Notes: generated from the letters alone by a model not told the origin. A stretch of DNA of 64,000 bases from Terfezia claveryi (GCA_015179025.1 WHUX01000215.1:25735-89734), one strand, 5' to 3'; positions 48,345-58,822 are shown, numbered from the stretch's first letter. Made by a program: numbers and translations.

Positions 48345-49076
48345 GGCTCCCCCGAGAACTACGGAGGCTTCCTAGGACACCATGCCACAGTAGCAGACGG
48401 CGAACTTTTCGCAATGCAACTGGCACTACTCAACGAAGACTCACCCATGATATCGATCCTCTCGGACTCCCAGGCCGCGATTCAAGCAGTCCTCAATATG
48501 AGCTCAGGCTCTCCACCCAGATCCGGGATCGAAATAGGCATTAAGTCCCTTATCACCACGAACCCACACAGGGACCTCCAGATCTCGTGGGTTAGAGGCC
48601 ATTTAGGCATCCCAGGCAATGAAAAGGCGGACCGGCTCGCTAACTTACAGTCCCACCTGGGGGAATTCACATGCCAGGAACAGACAACAACAGAAGGAGG
48701 GCTACGCGCAGCCTCTAAAGCGAGACGAAAGGAAGCAAGAACAAAGGCGGGCTTCGGGGTAAGAAGAGTGGAGTGGAATCGACAAGCCCTGTCAGCCTAC
48801 ACCTGGCTAAGAACTAACCGAGGCCCGCAACGGAGCTGGCTTCACCATATCGGCAAGGCGGAATCAGCAGCATGCACGTGTGGTTACCCCACCGAGACCG
48901 GAGAACACATCGTCTTCGACTGCCCACGCTTCAACCGGACACGCAGCAGTCTATTGGGGGGGAGGAGGAGCTGGGAGGAGCTCGACGAACTGGATTGGAG
49001 GAAAGAAGGGGAAGGAGAAGAGAGATACGAAGCTACGGAGGCCTTCTTCAGCCTCCTATACCATGAGCTTATGTAG
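48345..49076 (+). pseudogene. LINE RNase H domain and C-terminal zinc-knuckle (RT deleted)
   Basis: An open frame encodes GSPENYGGFLGHHATVADGE, then the RNase H segments SILSDSQAAIQAV and ISWVRGHLGIPGNEKADRLA, and a C-terminal CTCGYPTETGEHIVFDCP knuckle ending in YEATEAFFSLLYHELM. The gag-like block is joined directly to it at 48344/48345, so endonuclease and RT are missing. Although the frame is open, it cannot make an active element. Confidence 0.85.
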
Positions 49077-50139
49077 GGAGCGGTCGGGAATGCCGCTGCC
49101 GTCGGGAGGCTGGAGATGAAGAGAGAGATTTACGAATTTTCACGAGTTTCCTTGCTTTTTAGTCCCTTGTATCTCAGTCCTGTCAGTTCACCCGGTTATT
49201 TCCAGTTTACCTCAGCTTCTAGTCCTTCAAGTTCTTCTTTCCGCAGTCGTGTACCAGTCAGGCCTCCGGGTCATCGGCTAAGTCCGTTAATGACAGCATA
49301 GGGCCTTCTGCAAGTTCGTGTATTTAAGTTTGCGTGGGGTTGGCAGATTAACTTGCCTATCCCTTGAATCCGGTGTAGAACAGAGAAAGGACCTCAGAAG
49401 TCATGGCTCTCCCGCCTTGGTAAAGCAACATCAAGCGCTTGCCCTTGCGGACATCACACACAGGATGGTCGACACCTGGTCTTTGTCTGCCCCCAATTCC
49501 ACGATCAGAGACAGGCCCTAGGAAGTGTAAAGGATTGGGAAGATCTAGATCGCCCGATTTGGATCCGAGAGGAGGAGGGGGAGGACTGGGATGCAGTAGA
49601 AGCCTTCTTCAGCTTCCTCTATAAGAAAATGGCGGGAAGAGGCGCATAGGCGGATAGCTGGAATAGACGGTCAAAAGAAGGCATGGCAGAGGGGACGCCG
49701 GGGCCATCGGGGGAATTAGAAACATCCATTCATGCTAGGATGGGCTGGTCTTAGTTGGCTGGTAGCACTCACGAGTCTCCTTTAAATTTTTTCACACATG
49801 AAGTTTTTCATATTTCTCTCCTTCCTTCATGTTTTACACAATTTCTTAGACACTGGCCCTCGTCAGGCCTCTCTAGGTCATCTGCTATCGCGGTTAATGA
49901 CAGCAGGGGGGCCCTCTTCCATGTATCTATCTTTTGCTTTGCGCGCGCCGGACCTGGCAGATTAACTTGCCTTGTCCTGAATCCACCTGGGTTTCCTGGT
50001 GGCTCTTCATGGTCCCCCTACTGGGACCGAATAAGAGTAACAAGTATTTAAAAAAAAAAAAAAAAAATATCCCTTGAATCCACCGGGTTTCCGTGTGGCT
50101 CCTCATAGCCCCCCTAACGGGGCTGCATAGGAGTACTTA
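49077..50139 (+). mobile_element. LINE 3' UTR and tail (interrupted by another LINE)
   Basis: This is the 3' UTR of the preceding LINE (GGTCATCGGCTAAGTCCGTT, GGGTTGGCAGATTAACTTGC). It continues across the insertion at 49372-50067 and resumes at 50082 with ACCGGGTTTCCGTGTGGCTC and the tail stem AGCCCCCCTAACGGGGCT. It ends at about 50139 without a poly-A. Confidence 0.75.
49372..50067 (+). mobile_element. 5'-truncated LINE of a second subfamily, 14-bp TSD
   Basis: TATCCCTTGAATCC is duplicated at 49358-49371 and 50068-50081. The insert encodes, in a frame of its own, LPCGHHTQDGRHLVFVCPQF, a LDRPIWIREEEGEDWDAVEA segment and AFFSFLYKKMAGRGA: an RNase H-type C-terminus clearly diverged from the main LINE. 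A 3' UTR, the stem GGTCCCCCTACTGGGACC and an A-tail follow. The insertion splits the tail of an older LINE. Confidence 0.85.
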
Positions 50140-50206
50140 GATCCTCCTATGCAGCCCCGTTAGGGGGGCTATGAGGAGCCACACGGAAGCCCGGTGGATT
50201 CAAGGG
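50071..50206. repeat. Near-perfect palindrome from two LINE tails joined tail to tail
   Basis: The arms at 50071-50133 and 50144-50206 are 63 bases each, with one mismatch and a spacer of about 10 bases. The left arm is the plus-strand LINE tail and the right arm is the tail of a minus-strand LINE. Neither has a poly-A at the junction. Confidence 0.85.
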
Positions 50207-50635
50207 GAAGGCAAGTTAATCTGCCAGCCCCACGCGAGCTAGATAACAAAAATAGACAGCGGAAACAGGAGATGAACTAAAAAGGACTAACTCTTATGAA
50301 CTGAAACAAAAAGGGGACTCGTGAAAAAAGGACTAACTCTTATGAACTGAAACAAAAGGGGACTCGTGAATAAACTCTGTCTTGTGGACTAAGCTAATGA
50401 AACTCGTAAATAAACCCTGGAGCATTGATCCTCTTCAGTTCCTGACGGCAACGGCCTCCCCTAAGTGAATTCGCGGAAAAGTAGCCCGAAAAAGGCCTCC
50501 GTGGCCTCGTATGTCTCTTCCCCCTCCCTTCTCCACTCCAGTTTGTCGAGCTCCTCCCAGCTCCTCCTCTCCCCCAACAGGGTTCTACGAACTCGAACGA
50601 AGCGTGGGCATTGGAAGACAATGTGCTCTCCAGAA
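50141..50635 (-). pseudogene. 5'-truncated minus-strand LINE
   Basis: Tail at 50141-50225, 3' UTR, and a coding end on minus (GEHIVFQCPRFVRVRRTLLG, then WEELDKLEWRREGEETYEAT and AFFGLLFREFT). A repeated block, GGACTAACTCTTATGAACTG, occurs twice in its 3' UTR (about 50286 and 50332). The 5' side stops near 50635, where a plus-strand LINE end begins. Confidence 0.75.
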
Positions 50636-51114
50636 AAGAGGGGGAGGACACATACGAGCCTCGAGGCCACGGAGGCCTTCTTCAGGCTGCTATATCACGA
50701 GCTCACTTAGCAAGCCAACTGAGTTGTACCCACGAGCATTACCCAGTTTCACTTCAAGAAGGCGATAAGGAATTACATTTACGAATCCCCTTAGTTCCAA
50801 CCTGTTAATATTATTAGTTTACTCAGTTCTTTCGATTCTTTAGCTAACGCAGTTCTTTCCGTTCGACAGTCCACTCAGTTCATTTCTTTTGTTAGTTCAC
50901 TTAGTTTTCCTCAGTTCATAGTCAGGCCTACGGGTCATCGGCTAGTCCGTTAATGACAGCATGGAATCTCGTCTCCATATTTGTGTATATATACATTGCG
51001 TGGTCCTGGCAGATTAACTTGCCTCTACCTTGAATCCACCCGGGCTTCCGGGTGGCTCCTCATAGCTCTCCTAACAGGGCTGCATAGGAGCCACAAGTAT
51101 TTTAAAAAAAAAAT
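50636..51114 (+). mobile_element. LINE 3' end (RNase H terminus, 3' UTR, tail)
   Basis: Encodes EATEAFFRLLYHELT, then the 3' UTR with GGTCATCGGCTAGTCCGTTA, then CTGGCAGATTAACTTGCC and the tail stem, ending in a poly-A at 51103-51113 directly before the 13-bp duplication at 51115. It is the 3' terminus of the outer LINE. Confidence 0.8.
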
Positions 51115-51254
51115 ACAATATCTCCTTACTGCCTGTTACGGATCATGCCTTCACCCTGTCTCTTGTACCCGCGGCCCCGGTATATACTGGCGACCCCATT
51201 GCTGGCAAATCGCCCCGATCCCAGCAACCTCGATCCTTGACCCCGAACCCGGCC

Positions 51255-51390
51255 CCGGAGCTATAGTGGCGACCCACGCACTCGCCAGCCTACGCTCACG
51301 TGCGGCCCCACATGACCCTGAACCCCAGCCCCAGTACCATAGTGGCGACCCACGCACTCGCCAGCCTATGTTCACTTGCGGCTGAACATG
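51255..51390. repeat. Tandem repeat (unit about 76 bp) inside the solo LTR
   Basis: The block ATAGTGGCGACCCACGCACT followed by CGCCAGCCT occurs at about 51262 and 51339, with surrounding CCCCGGAGCT/CCCCAGTACC sequence also similar. This gives about two copies. Confidence 0.7.
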
Positions 51391-51859
51391 CTAATACTAG
51401 GTGTCTGGCAATTGCGCCAACCAGAGAAACCCCGACCCCTGATATCGATCCCTGACCTTAACCCCTGACCCCGAACCGTGCCTGCTAGATAACCGACCGC
51501 ATCCCGGGAAGTCTTAGCTAGGTATTCGCTCATCTCTGGAATCTGCTCGAAGGTTCCACCAGATTTAGACCTCACAGATATGTAATCTATATTTTTTTCT
51601 AGCTTTATATCAATACCTCGTCCTTAAACCCTTGCTCTCTTGTTCTTCTGTGATCTTCCGTTGTGTTCTGCGTGCTGGCCTCCGCGGGGCTGGCTCTCTA
51701 TATATAGAGGCCAGTCCCCTCTCTCCCTTACTTTCTTCTCTTTACGCAACAACTTGTTAACCGGTCCACTTGTTAACTTGTCTCCCGCCTTGTTCTCTCC
51801 ATCATGTCTTGTATCTAGTTGCTCTAGGCAATAAATACCTCTCTCCCGGATATCCACGC

Positions 51860-51895
51860 TTTTTGCTTTTTTTTTTTAATACTTGGTACTCCTAT
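51860..51895 (-). mobile_element. Ultra-short (36-bp) LINE insertion inside the solo LTR
   Basis: A 13-bp repeat, CGGATATCCACGC, flanks it at 51847-51859 and 51896-51908. On minus the insert reads ATAGGAGTACCAAGTATT followed by an A-rich tract, i.e. only the final about 18 bases of the LINE plus tail. It is the shortest copy of this family with a clean duplication in the window. Confidence 0.82.
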
Positions 51896-52026
51896 CGGAT
51901 ATCCACGCGAGTGTAGCTCAGACTGCCTCGCACCTGCATTTGGATATGTCGCCCCCTTAGAGCTCTGGTTTCACGCAAGCCCCTCGTCCCATTACCTAGA
52001 CTCTGGTCTCGCCCAAGTCGCCTGCT

Positions 52027-52098
52027 CGCCTTGCTTGCCTTGCTTGCCTTGCTTGCCTTGCTTGCCTTGCTTGCCTTGCTTGCCCTGCTTGCCTTGCT
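52027..52098. repeat. 9-bp minisatellite (CCTTGCTTG), about 8 copies
   Basis: Near-perfect repeats of CCTTGCTTG lie inside the solo LTR. They create artificial Leu-Ala and Gly-Lys-Gln ORFs on the two strands, which are not genes. Confidence 0.85.
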
Positions 52099-52289
52099 CG
52101 TGTCTGTCTCGCCCTGCTCGCTCCTGTCTCCCCTCCCATCGGTGGTTTGGATACGTCGTCCCGCTCGACACTGGCCTTGTTGGAGCTCTGGTCTCGCCCA
52201 TAGCTCGCAGCCCTCCTAGCTCAACCCCCAATACCCGCGTAAGCCCACTTACACGAGTGCCGGCCTTGCCCCTCCACCGATTCATAACA

Positions 52290-52787
52290 CTGCCTCCTTA
52301 TTATCGATGGACATGATTCATATATTACTCTCGAGTTTGTTAAGTATTGTGATGAAGTCAATATCAAACCCTATTGTTTACCACCACACAGTACTCATCT
52401 ACTTCAGCCTTTGGATGTTGGTTTGTTTTCTCCGCTTTAAAAAGCATATGGCAAAGTAGTGGATCTGACAACTCGATTCTCATTTTTTTTACAATTTGGA
52501 AGGGAAATTTCCTTCCTTTACTTGTTGAAGCTCGACAAGCAATATATACCAAAGAAAATATTGCAGCAAGATAGCGTGGAGCTAGTTTAATTCCATTTAA
52601 TACTCAATATATTCTTAGCAAGCTTCCACACGGACATGTCTCAAAATCATCATCATCTCCTTCCTCTACAACTATTGCAACTCCAAAGAACTCTAGCGAC
52701 CTCCTCCACCATACTTCAAGAGCCAAACTTATATTGAAAGGAGATGTTCCTGTTGACAGAGAAGAGCTTTTGGATATGATAGAGAGC
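52290..52787 (+). pseudogene. pogo-like transposase, right half of the split copy
   Basis: Encodes CLLIIDGHDSYITLEFVKYC, CLPPHSTHLLQPLDVGLFSP (with a stop shortly after) and a decayed C-terminal part. This covers the second and third catalytic aspartates. Removing the LINE complex and the solo LTR joins it in frame to the left half (...TISPY|CLLIIDG), equivalent to GGEWRLLIVDG of the intact copy. It is cut at 52787 by a minus-strand LINE tail. Confidence 0.85.
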
Positions 52788-52941
52788 TTTTTTTTTTTTT
52801 TTTTTAAAATACTTGTTAGTCTTATTCGGTCCCAGTAAGGGGACCATGAAGAGCTACCCGGAAACCCGGGTAGATTCAGGACAAGGCAAGTTAATCTGCC
52901 AGGTCCGGCGCGCAGAAAGCAGAATAAAGGTAAATACATGT
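52788..52941 (-). mobile_element. LINE 3'-tail fragment
   Basis: A T-run at 52788-52805, then the minus-strand tail with GGTCCCAGTAAGGGGACC and GACCTGGCAGATTAACTTGC read on minus. It ends where the poly-A of the next LINE begins, so it may have been cut by that insertion. Confidence 0.75.
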
Positions 52942-52976
<35 letters not shown>

Positions 52977-53316
52977 ACTCAGTACTCCTATGCAGCCCCG
53001 TAGGGGGGACTATGAGGAGCCACGCAGAAGCCCGGTGGATTCAAGGGTAAGGCAAGTTAATCTGCCAGACCCGCGCAAACTAAATACAATAAAAAGGAAC
53101 AAAAGAGACGCTGCCCTGTGCTGTCACTAATGGACTTAGCCGATGACTCGAGAGCCTGACTGAGCTCGCCTCCTGAACCGACTGTGAAACTATGACTGTA
53201 AGTAACTCGAATAAATAAGAACTGTAGACAAAGGGGACTCGTAATAACTGTGAGACTGTGACTGTACATAGCGCAAAGGGGACTCGTGATAACTTGACTG
53301 TGTACTATGTGAGCTC

Positions 53317-53988
53317 TCAGAATAAGAGCCTGAAGAAAGCCTCCGTGGCCTCATACGTTTCCTCCCCCTCCTTTCTCCATTCCGGTTTGTCGAGATCCTC
53401 CCAGTTGCTCTTACCCCCCAATAGTGCTCTCCGGTGACGATCGAAGCGTGGGCACTTGAAGACGATATGCTCGCCTCTCTCGGTGGGGTGTCCGCATGCG
53501 CATTCTGCTGAGTCTGCTTTACCAATATAGTGGAGCCAGCTTTTCTGTGGGCCTCTGTTCGATCGTAACCAAGTGTAGGCTGAAAGGGCGTGGCAGTTCC
53601 ATTCCATCCTTCTCATGCCATGCCCTGCTCTGGTTCTCGCTTCCTTCCGCACGGCTTTAGAGGACGCCCGGAGACCCCCTTCTGTAACTATCCGTTCCTG
53701 GCCTGTGAATTCCCCCAAATGCGACTGGAGGCTTGCGGTCCGATCTGCCTTCTCATTACCTGGAATACCTAGGTGGCCCCTGACCCAAGATATCTGTATG
53801 TCCCTGTGTGGGTTGCTTGTTAAAAGGGACTTGATGCTGCTTTCGATGCCTAATCTGGGGGGGGAGCCTAAACTCATGTTGTAGACTGCCTGGATTGCCG
53901 CTTGGGAATCTGACAAGATAGCTAGCATATCCGTATCTTCCTTATAGAGGGCTAGTTGCATTGCAAAGAGTTTGCCGTCTGCTACCAT
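53317..53988 (-). pseudogene. LINE RNase H domain and C-terminal zinc-knuckle
   Basis: An open 223-codon stretch with AILSDSQAAIQAVYNMSL, QISWVRGHLGIPGNEKADRT, SAECACGHPTERGEHIVFKC and EATEAFFRLLF at the end. It is the best-preserved coding part of the long LINE, but it is disconnected from the RT by stops. It is co-linear with the copy at 48345-49076. Confidence 0.85.
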
Positions 53989-54599
53989 GGCTTGGTCTCC
54001 TAGGTAATCTCCGTAATCATCGGGGGAGCCTTCTATCCAATCTTCACTGTAGACTCTACTTGCTACTTAACTTTTTCTTCCTATACCGTCCGTATAGCAC
54101 ATTCTCTAACCCTCTTCCTGGATTGAGCCTATACCTGCTCCCCAATGACCTAGGTACTTGGAAAGCTCGGATTTGGGGTCTATGATTACCTTATAGATCA
54201 GTGGGAAGGGTGTTGTGTCCTCCCTGTTACCCCATAATAGTTCTGTAAGGTCTGCCCTGCTTAGATGGAAGGCTTCCGATATTGGAGTCCTTGTCCAGTG
54301 TAGGTTCTTGCTGGCCAGCTATGATATGTTATCTTTGATATAAGCTTTTATCTGCTAGTCACCTGTTCTAACTGCTCTTGCTACCTAGCAGCATTTCATA
54401 TCCTCTATCTTGTCTTAGAAGGGTTCAACATTTGCAATCCAACCTAGTGTTTAGTGGCTTGAGCCATGGTAACCTCCTATAATCTTCCATAGGGCTTGGT
54501 ACTCGAGGCATTGCATAGGTTGTAGGAGTTCTTGATGTTGTGAATTCCAAAGCTCTACTCCCCATATGAAGATACTTCGTATGCATCCTGTATAAAGGG

Positions 54600-55800
54600 A
54601 TCTGAGGCTTATTGGGCTTAACCCTCTATTCTGGTTGCTTAAACTAGTTAGTACCTTTAATATGCTAGTTATCTTGGATGTCCCTTGTTTGATATGGCTT
54701 TTCTACGAGAAGTTGCTGGCTACCATGATTCCTAGTATCTTACAGTAACTGATCTTACCTTTGTTATGGAAGTCAAGCCTAGATTCCTTGTTTGGATCCC
54801 ATCAGAGTTTATCCTCTTTTGCTACTGAGTCTAGTATATTGGTAACTTATTTGACTAGCTTGTTGTGTGCCTTAGTACAGAGGCTGCTTATGATCAGAGG
54901 GTTTATGTCATCAACGTATGAGAATAGCTGAATGCTATAGGGTGACGACTTTGGAATTCTTGCCAATATTATATTTGCTCTTGTATTTCTGAGGTGGGCC
55001 TATGAAGAGCTTGAGTGTATAGTTGTAGCTCTGTTAAGGGTGTTGCCTATGTATATGAGCTAGAGGACTGGTGAGAGCGGGCTGCTTTGGGGGGCTTCTT
55101 GGTCCATATGACCTTCTCCTCTAATATGGCTATCCCAGAGAAATGGAAAGGATTGGGGTTGTAGAAACCTGTTGATGAACTATACTGTCCTATATGGAAT
55201 GTTGTTTGTAATCAAGATGTCTAGAAGTTTATTGGTTCTTATGTTGTTGAATACTGAAACTATGTTTTTTCCTAGTAGTGTAGCTTTTTTCTTGTCTTGT
55301 ATGGCTTTTTCTGCTGTTGACATGGTGAGCATTATTGCATCCATGGCTGATCTGCCTTTGTGTGAGCCGTATTGTAGGGGATGGAAGAGATTTGTTGTAT
55401 GTTGGAGGTCGTCAGCTATCAGCTTCTCTGGGATCTTGCCTATAGTATTGGAAAGGACTATTGGCCTCCATCTCTTAACCTCTAAGTGGTTCTTCCCTGG
55501 CTTCGGGATCATAATCATAGAGAGGTTTCTCCATGGTAGTGGGGGAGAAACTTTGCCTTCTGCTACTCTGGCTATATCATTGACTAAAGCTATGCCTAGA
55601 GGTGTATCTTTTATCATCTTAATGAGGCGGTAAGAAATAAGATCTGATCCTGCCACCGAAGAGTTGGACATCCTACTTAGAGCTTGTAGTACTTTTAGGA
55701 TTGTTTGTTGTTCTGCCATTTGGTAATATATTGGGGACTTAGCGATTGCTGCTGTGGAGGGAGATATAGTAGAGTGTTCTTTTGTCATAAGGTGGTGTTT
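54600..55800 (-). pseudogene. LINE reverse transcriptase, degenerate
   Basis: The open part (55788-55180) contains MIPKPGKNHLEVKRWRPIVL, FHPLQYGSHKGRSAMDAI and IVSVFNNI, the RT fingers and early palm. Farther downstream the frame reads IQLFSYVDDINPLIISS near 54930, the catalytic YVDD box, then WGVELWNSQHQELLQP, typical of the RT thumb and connection of LINEs. Several stops interrupt it. In the first catalytic block an Asn appears where the active-site Asp is expected (GKNIVSVFNN). Confidence 0.85.
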
Positions 55801-56389
55801 CTGGAAAGCTTGTAACTTTTCCTGGTCTGTCGAAAGGGTCTTTTTGTCTTAATCAATTAGATCTCCTATCATTGGGGTGAACTTGAATAGATCTCTTGCT
55901 ACCCTTGCAATGTACTGTAGATGTCTTTGACCTTGTTCTTCTAGGAATTTATTCCAGCATGCTTGTTTTTTCCTCCTAATTAGCTTTCGGAACTTGCATC
56001 TTTCTTCTTGATACCCTTCCCCTCCTTTTATCCCTACTTCTCTTGTTCTTTCTATCTGTGTCTGTACTTCTATGTTCCACCACTTTTTACTATGCCTGGA
56101 TGCTGATTTCTAGATTAGGTGTTCTTAGACTAGCTTTTTGAGGTATTGGTAGGCCTCTGCGAAGTAGGTTGGTACAAAAGGGCTTTTCTTTTATAGTGCT
56201 TCCTAGGGCAGGGTATTTACTTGTTTTCCTTCTTCTCCTATGTACTTCTGCCACCAGTTCTAATCCATAGTTGTGTATTACTATGTTTCTGGTAAAGTGG
56301 TATTGATGTATCCTAAAATGACTGTATGGTTTGAACCGATCTATAAGAGATACAATAGTGATTCTTTCCATGAAATTTCTGTTCCTTTA

Positions 56390-57060
56390 AAAACTAAATC
56401 TAGCAGGCTTTTTCCACTACCCCGCTGAAATGTGTGTACTTAGTAGTAGACTATCTAGGTAAGGTAATTGGACTCTATCCATTCTTGGACCGTATTACTG
56501 TGGTTTGTACGCTTACCTCCCCATAGTGGATGGTATGCGTTAAAGTCCCCTAGTACCAGTGAGTGATTGTCTGTTGTAATGCTGTTGAGTTCTAAGTGTA
56601 GTACTGAAGTTGAAACTTTTCCATTGAGATAAACTCCTGTGGCTGTTAGTGAACTCAGCTTTATGCAAATGATGTTGTAACTGAGATTTCAGTAAGAGCC
56701 CTTATGGTATCTGTTCGCTATATATCCTGTAATTCTGCTGTATCCATAAAGGGTAGAGATGCACCTAAAGCTTAGGTAGTTGGTAGTTCGTACTCCCTCT
56801 GGTGTGTGGTAGATGACTGGTTCTCTAATGAAGATAATGTCTGCTTATTTATTACTTTCTAAAAAGGCATGGGTATTGATCCCACTATTATTGATATTAC
56901 AATAGGAAACTAGGACTTGACTTCTCCTCTTGGTGCCTCTATGGGCCATAGTATGGTTGGGGAGGGGTCTAGAATCCATATTGTGGTTGCTTCCCCTTTC
57001 GGGCTTGATTGTAGTATTAGGGTTAGTAGCCTGTAGTACCATTCCTAGCTTTCCTGTCAT
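56390..57060 (-). pseudogene. LINE apurinic-type endonuclease domain, degenerate
   Basis: On minus the frames show VLVSYCNINNSGINTHAFLE, DIIFIREPVIYHTPEGVRTT, then HSLVLGDFNAYHPLWGG and LLDLVF. These correspond to the N-terminal, QEP-like and GDFNAHHPLW segments of the exonuclease-endonuclease-phosphatase domain used to nick the target. Stops and shifts separate the segments. Confidence 0.82.
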
Positions 57061-58822
57061 TGATGCATCTGAAGCATGTCCCTACCTTATGATTGTTATA
57101 GTTACAGTAAGTGTAGTGGACCTCGATCGGGGGTGGGATTGGACTCTATGTAGGATGTGGTTCTGTGACTGTATATTTAAGTATATCTATATAAATGGCC
57201 TTATCTTTATGTCTTTCAAAGATGAAGGCTTTGGCGCTTGTACCTGGAATAGATATCGGGAGTGGTGAGTCCAGCTTTATCAAATCCCTCCTATACACTG
57301 AGAATCTGAGGGAGCACTTCTTTCCATCATAGCTGTCACCTCGATATCTGTTTCTAATTAACTATTTGGGGGCACGGGTCGCTAAGGGGAGGCCTATAGC
57401 CTTGGTGAGTTCCTCTACTCTATCTCGTGATTGTTCACCTCTCTTTCTCCTATAGGTCTGAGACTACTAGCTCAATAGTTTTGCAGTTGATCGACACTAC
57501 TTTCTTGTCTATGTATCGTATAGCTGTATGGTACAGTCACAAACAGGAGGGGTCTTCCAGCAGGACATGTCTATTGAGTAGTGCAGTGAGGGCCTTTACC
57601 GTGCCCCAATGGGTGCATGTTCTTGTTAGTGTGTTAAGTCCAGTGTGTATTGCTGCATATAGTCAATATTGTATTTGCGGCCTAAGGCATGATTTGCCTT
57701 TATTATTTTCATGGTCCTCTGGGAGGTATTAGCAGCAGATGATAAGGGCTGAGCTGATGCTTCACTGCCCCATGTAGCTGTAAAAGCCTGCCCATTACGG
57801 ATGAGTGGTACAGCATTGATGAAGTCAGCCAACTCACGTCAGGGTTACTATCTGCTTGTCCACAAGACTGTATACTTTACACCTTGAGTAGGAGGAATAC
57901 TGAAGCCCCAACTTCACCATGGCCTCCCCCATTAGCTCTCATATTTGCTATGGGACATACTTATAGTGTTACCCGTTTTCCATAACTTATACTAGACCCG
58001 ACCCAATTACTGCCAATCTTATTGCCAATAGTAGAAAACTATATGGTCACAACTCCGCTATAGTATTTGCCTTTGCACTTTAAGCCTCCACAGGTGAACT
58101 GTGTACATATTACTGCATTCATTAAGACTGACACCCACATCTGTCCTGTCGGACCGTTACGCTGCAGTTAACCCAGAACCCCGAGCTCTTGTATACAATG
58201 TTAGGGAACACGCGTAATGGAATTCATTACTCTAATGGTACTCTGAACTATACATAACGCCTTGCCTCAAGCTGCATTTCTCAGCTTTTCATGATGCAGA
58301 AGGTGGTACATACAAACTTCCACCATCTATCAGCGGTATCTTGCTACCAGTCTCTATAGGTATATTACTGTGAACACTACTACTCAATATGAACGATTTG
58401 CAGTAGACATTATACCAAAGATCCCCCAATGACTAACCAATACATCATACGTACTGGAGGAAACCCCCTACGGGTAGTGCTAGCCATGACTGTTTATATA
58501 AGATATGACCTGTCCAAGCCCAACCAGAATTCAACCGGACTTAACTTGGTGTACGCACCTGGTGGTGAATCAACTGCTAAGTAATGGAGATGATTGGAGG
58601 TACTTCACTACAACGAGTTGCTGTCTCTGCCCTTGCTCGGCTAACCACCCCTAGGTGTATTTCAACCCCAAGGGGCCCCTACTAGGACTCGAAGGGAGGA
58701 TAAGCAAGTGTAACAGTTGAGACTATCTATGCATGAAGTAGGCTCTAAGTGGTATTTCTCCACTTCGCAGGAACCTCTTGGGACCCAGTCAGTTGGTTTT
58801 CAGGAACACCAGTAGTCAACTA

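Larger units (their letters stand above)
44953..51114 (+). mobile_element. LINE complex inserted in the pogo-like element, 13-bp TSD
   Basis: A perfect 13-bp repeat, ACAATATCTCCTT, lies at 44940-44952 and 51115-51127; the right copy follows a poly-A tail. The left end starts GGTGGGCGGTGCGACCC, a GC-rich hairpin-forming 5' terminus, so this may be a full-length 5' end. The right end (about 50640-51114) is a standard LINE RNase H end, 3' UTR and tail. Between them lie rearranged and nested LINE pieces, listed separately. The complex is therefore an outer LINE that received later insertions or recombination. Confidence 0.75.
51134..52289 (+). mobile_element. Solo LTR with 5-bp target duplication
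   Basis: Starts TGTTACGGATC and ends GATTCATAACA, the usual TG...CA with inverted TGTTA/TAACA. CTGCC is duplicated at 51129-51133 and 52290-52294. Inside are a TATA-like TCTATATATAGAGG (about 51698), an AATAAA (about 51829), a 76-bp tandem repeat and a 9-bp minisatellite. Orientation is assigned from the TATA-before-AATAAA order. It is a lone LTR, the expected product of recombination between the two LTRs of a Gypsy- or Copia-type element. It differs from the LTR at 61390. Confidence 0.8.

Noticed and set aside
44947..52299. 6-bp repeat CTCCTT as the target duplication of a single 7.3-kb insertion
   Set aside because: It would put the two transposase halves out of frame. The 13-bp (LINE) and 5-bp (LTR) duplications explain the locus better and restore the frame.
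52027..52316. Leu-Ala-rich and Gly-Lys-Gln-rich ORFs
   Set aside because: They are translations of a 9-bp minisatellite inside a solo LTR.
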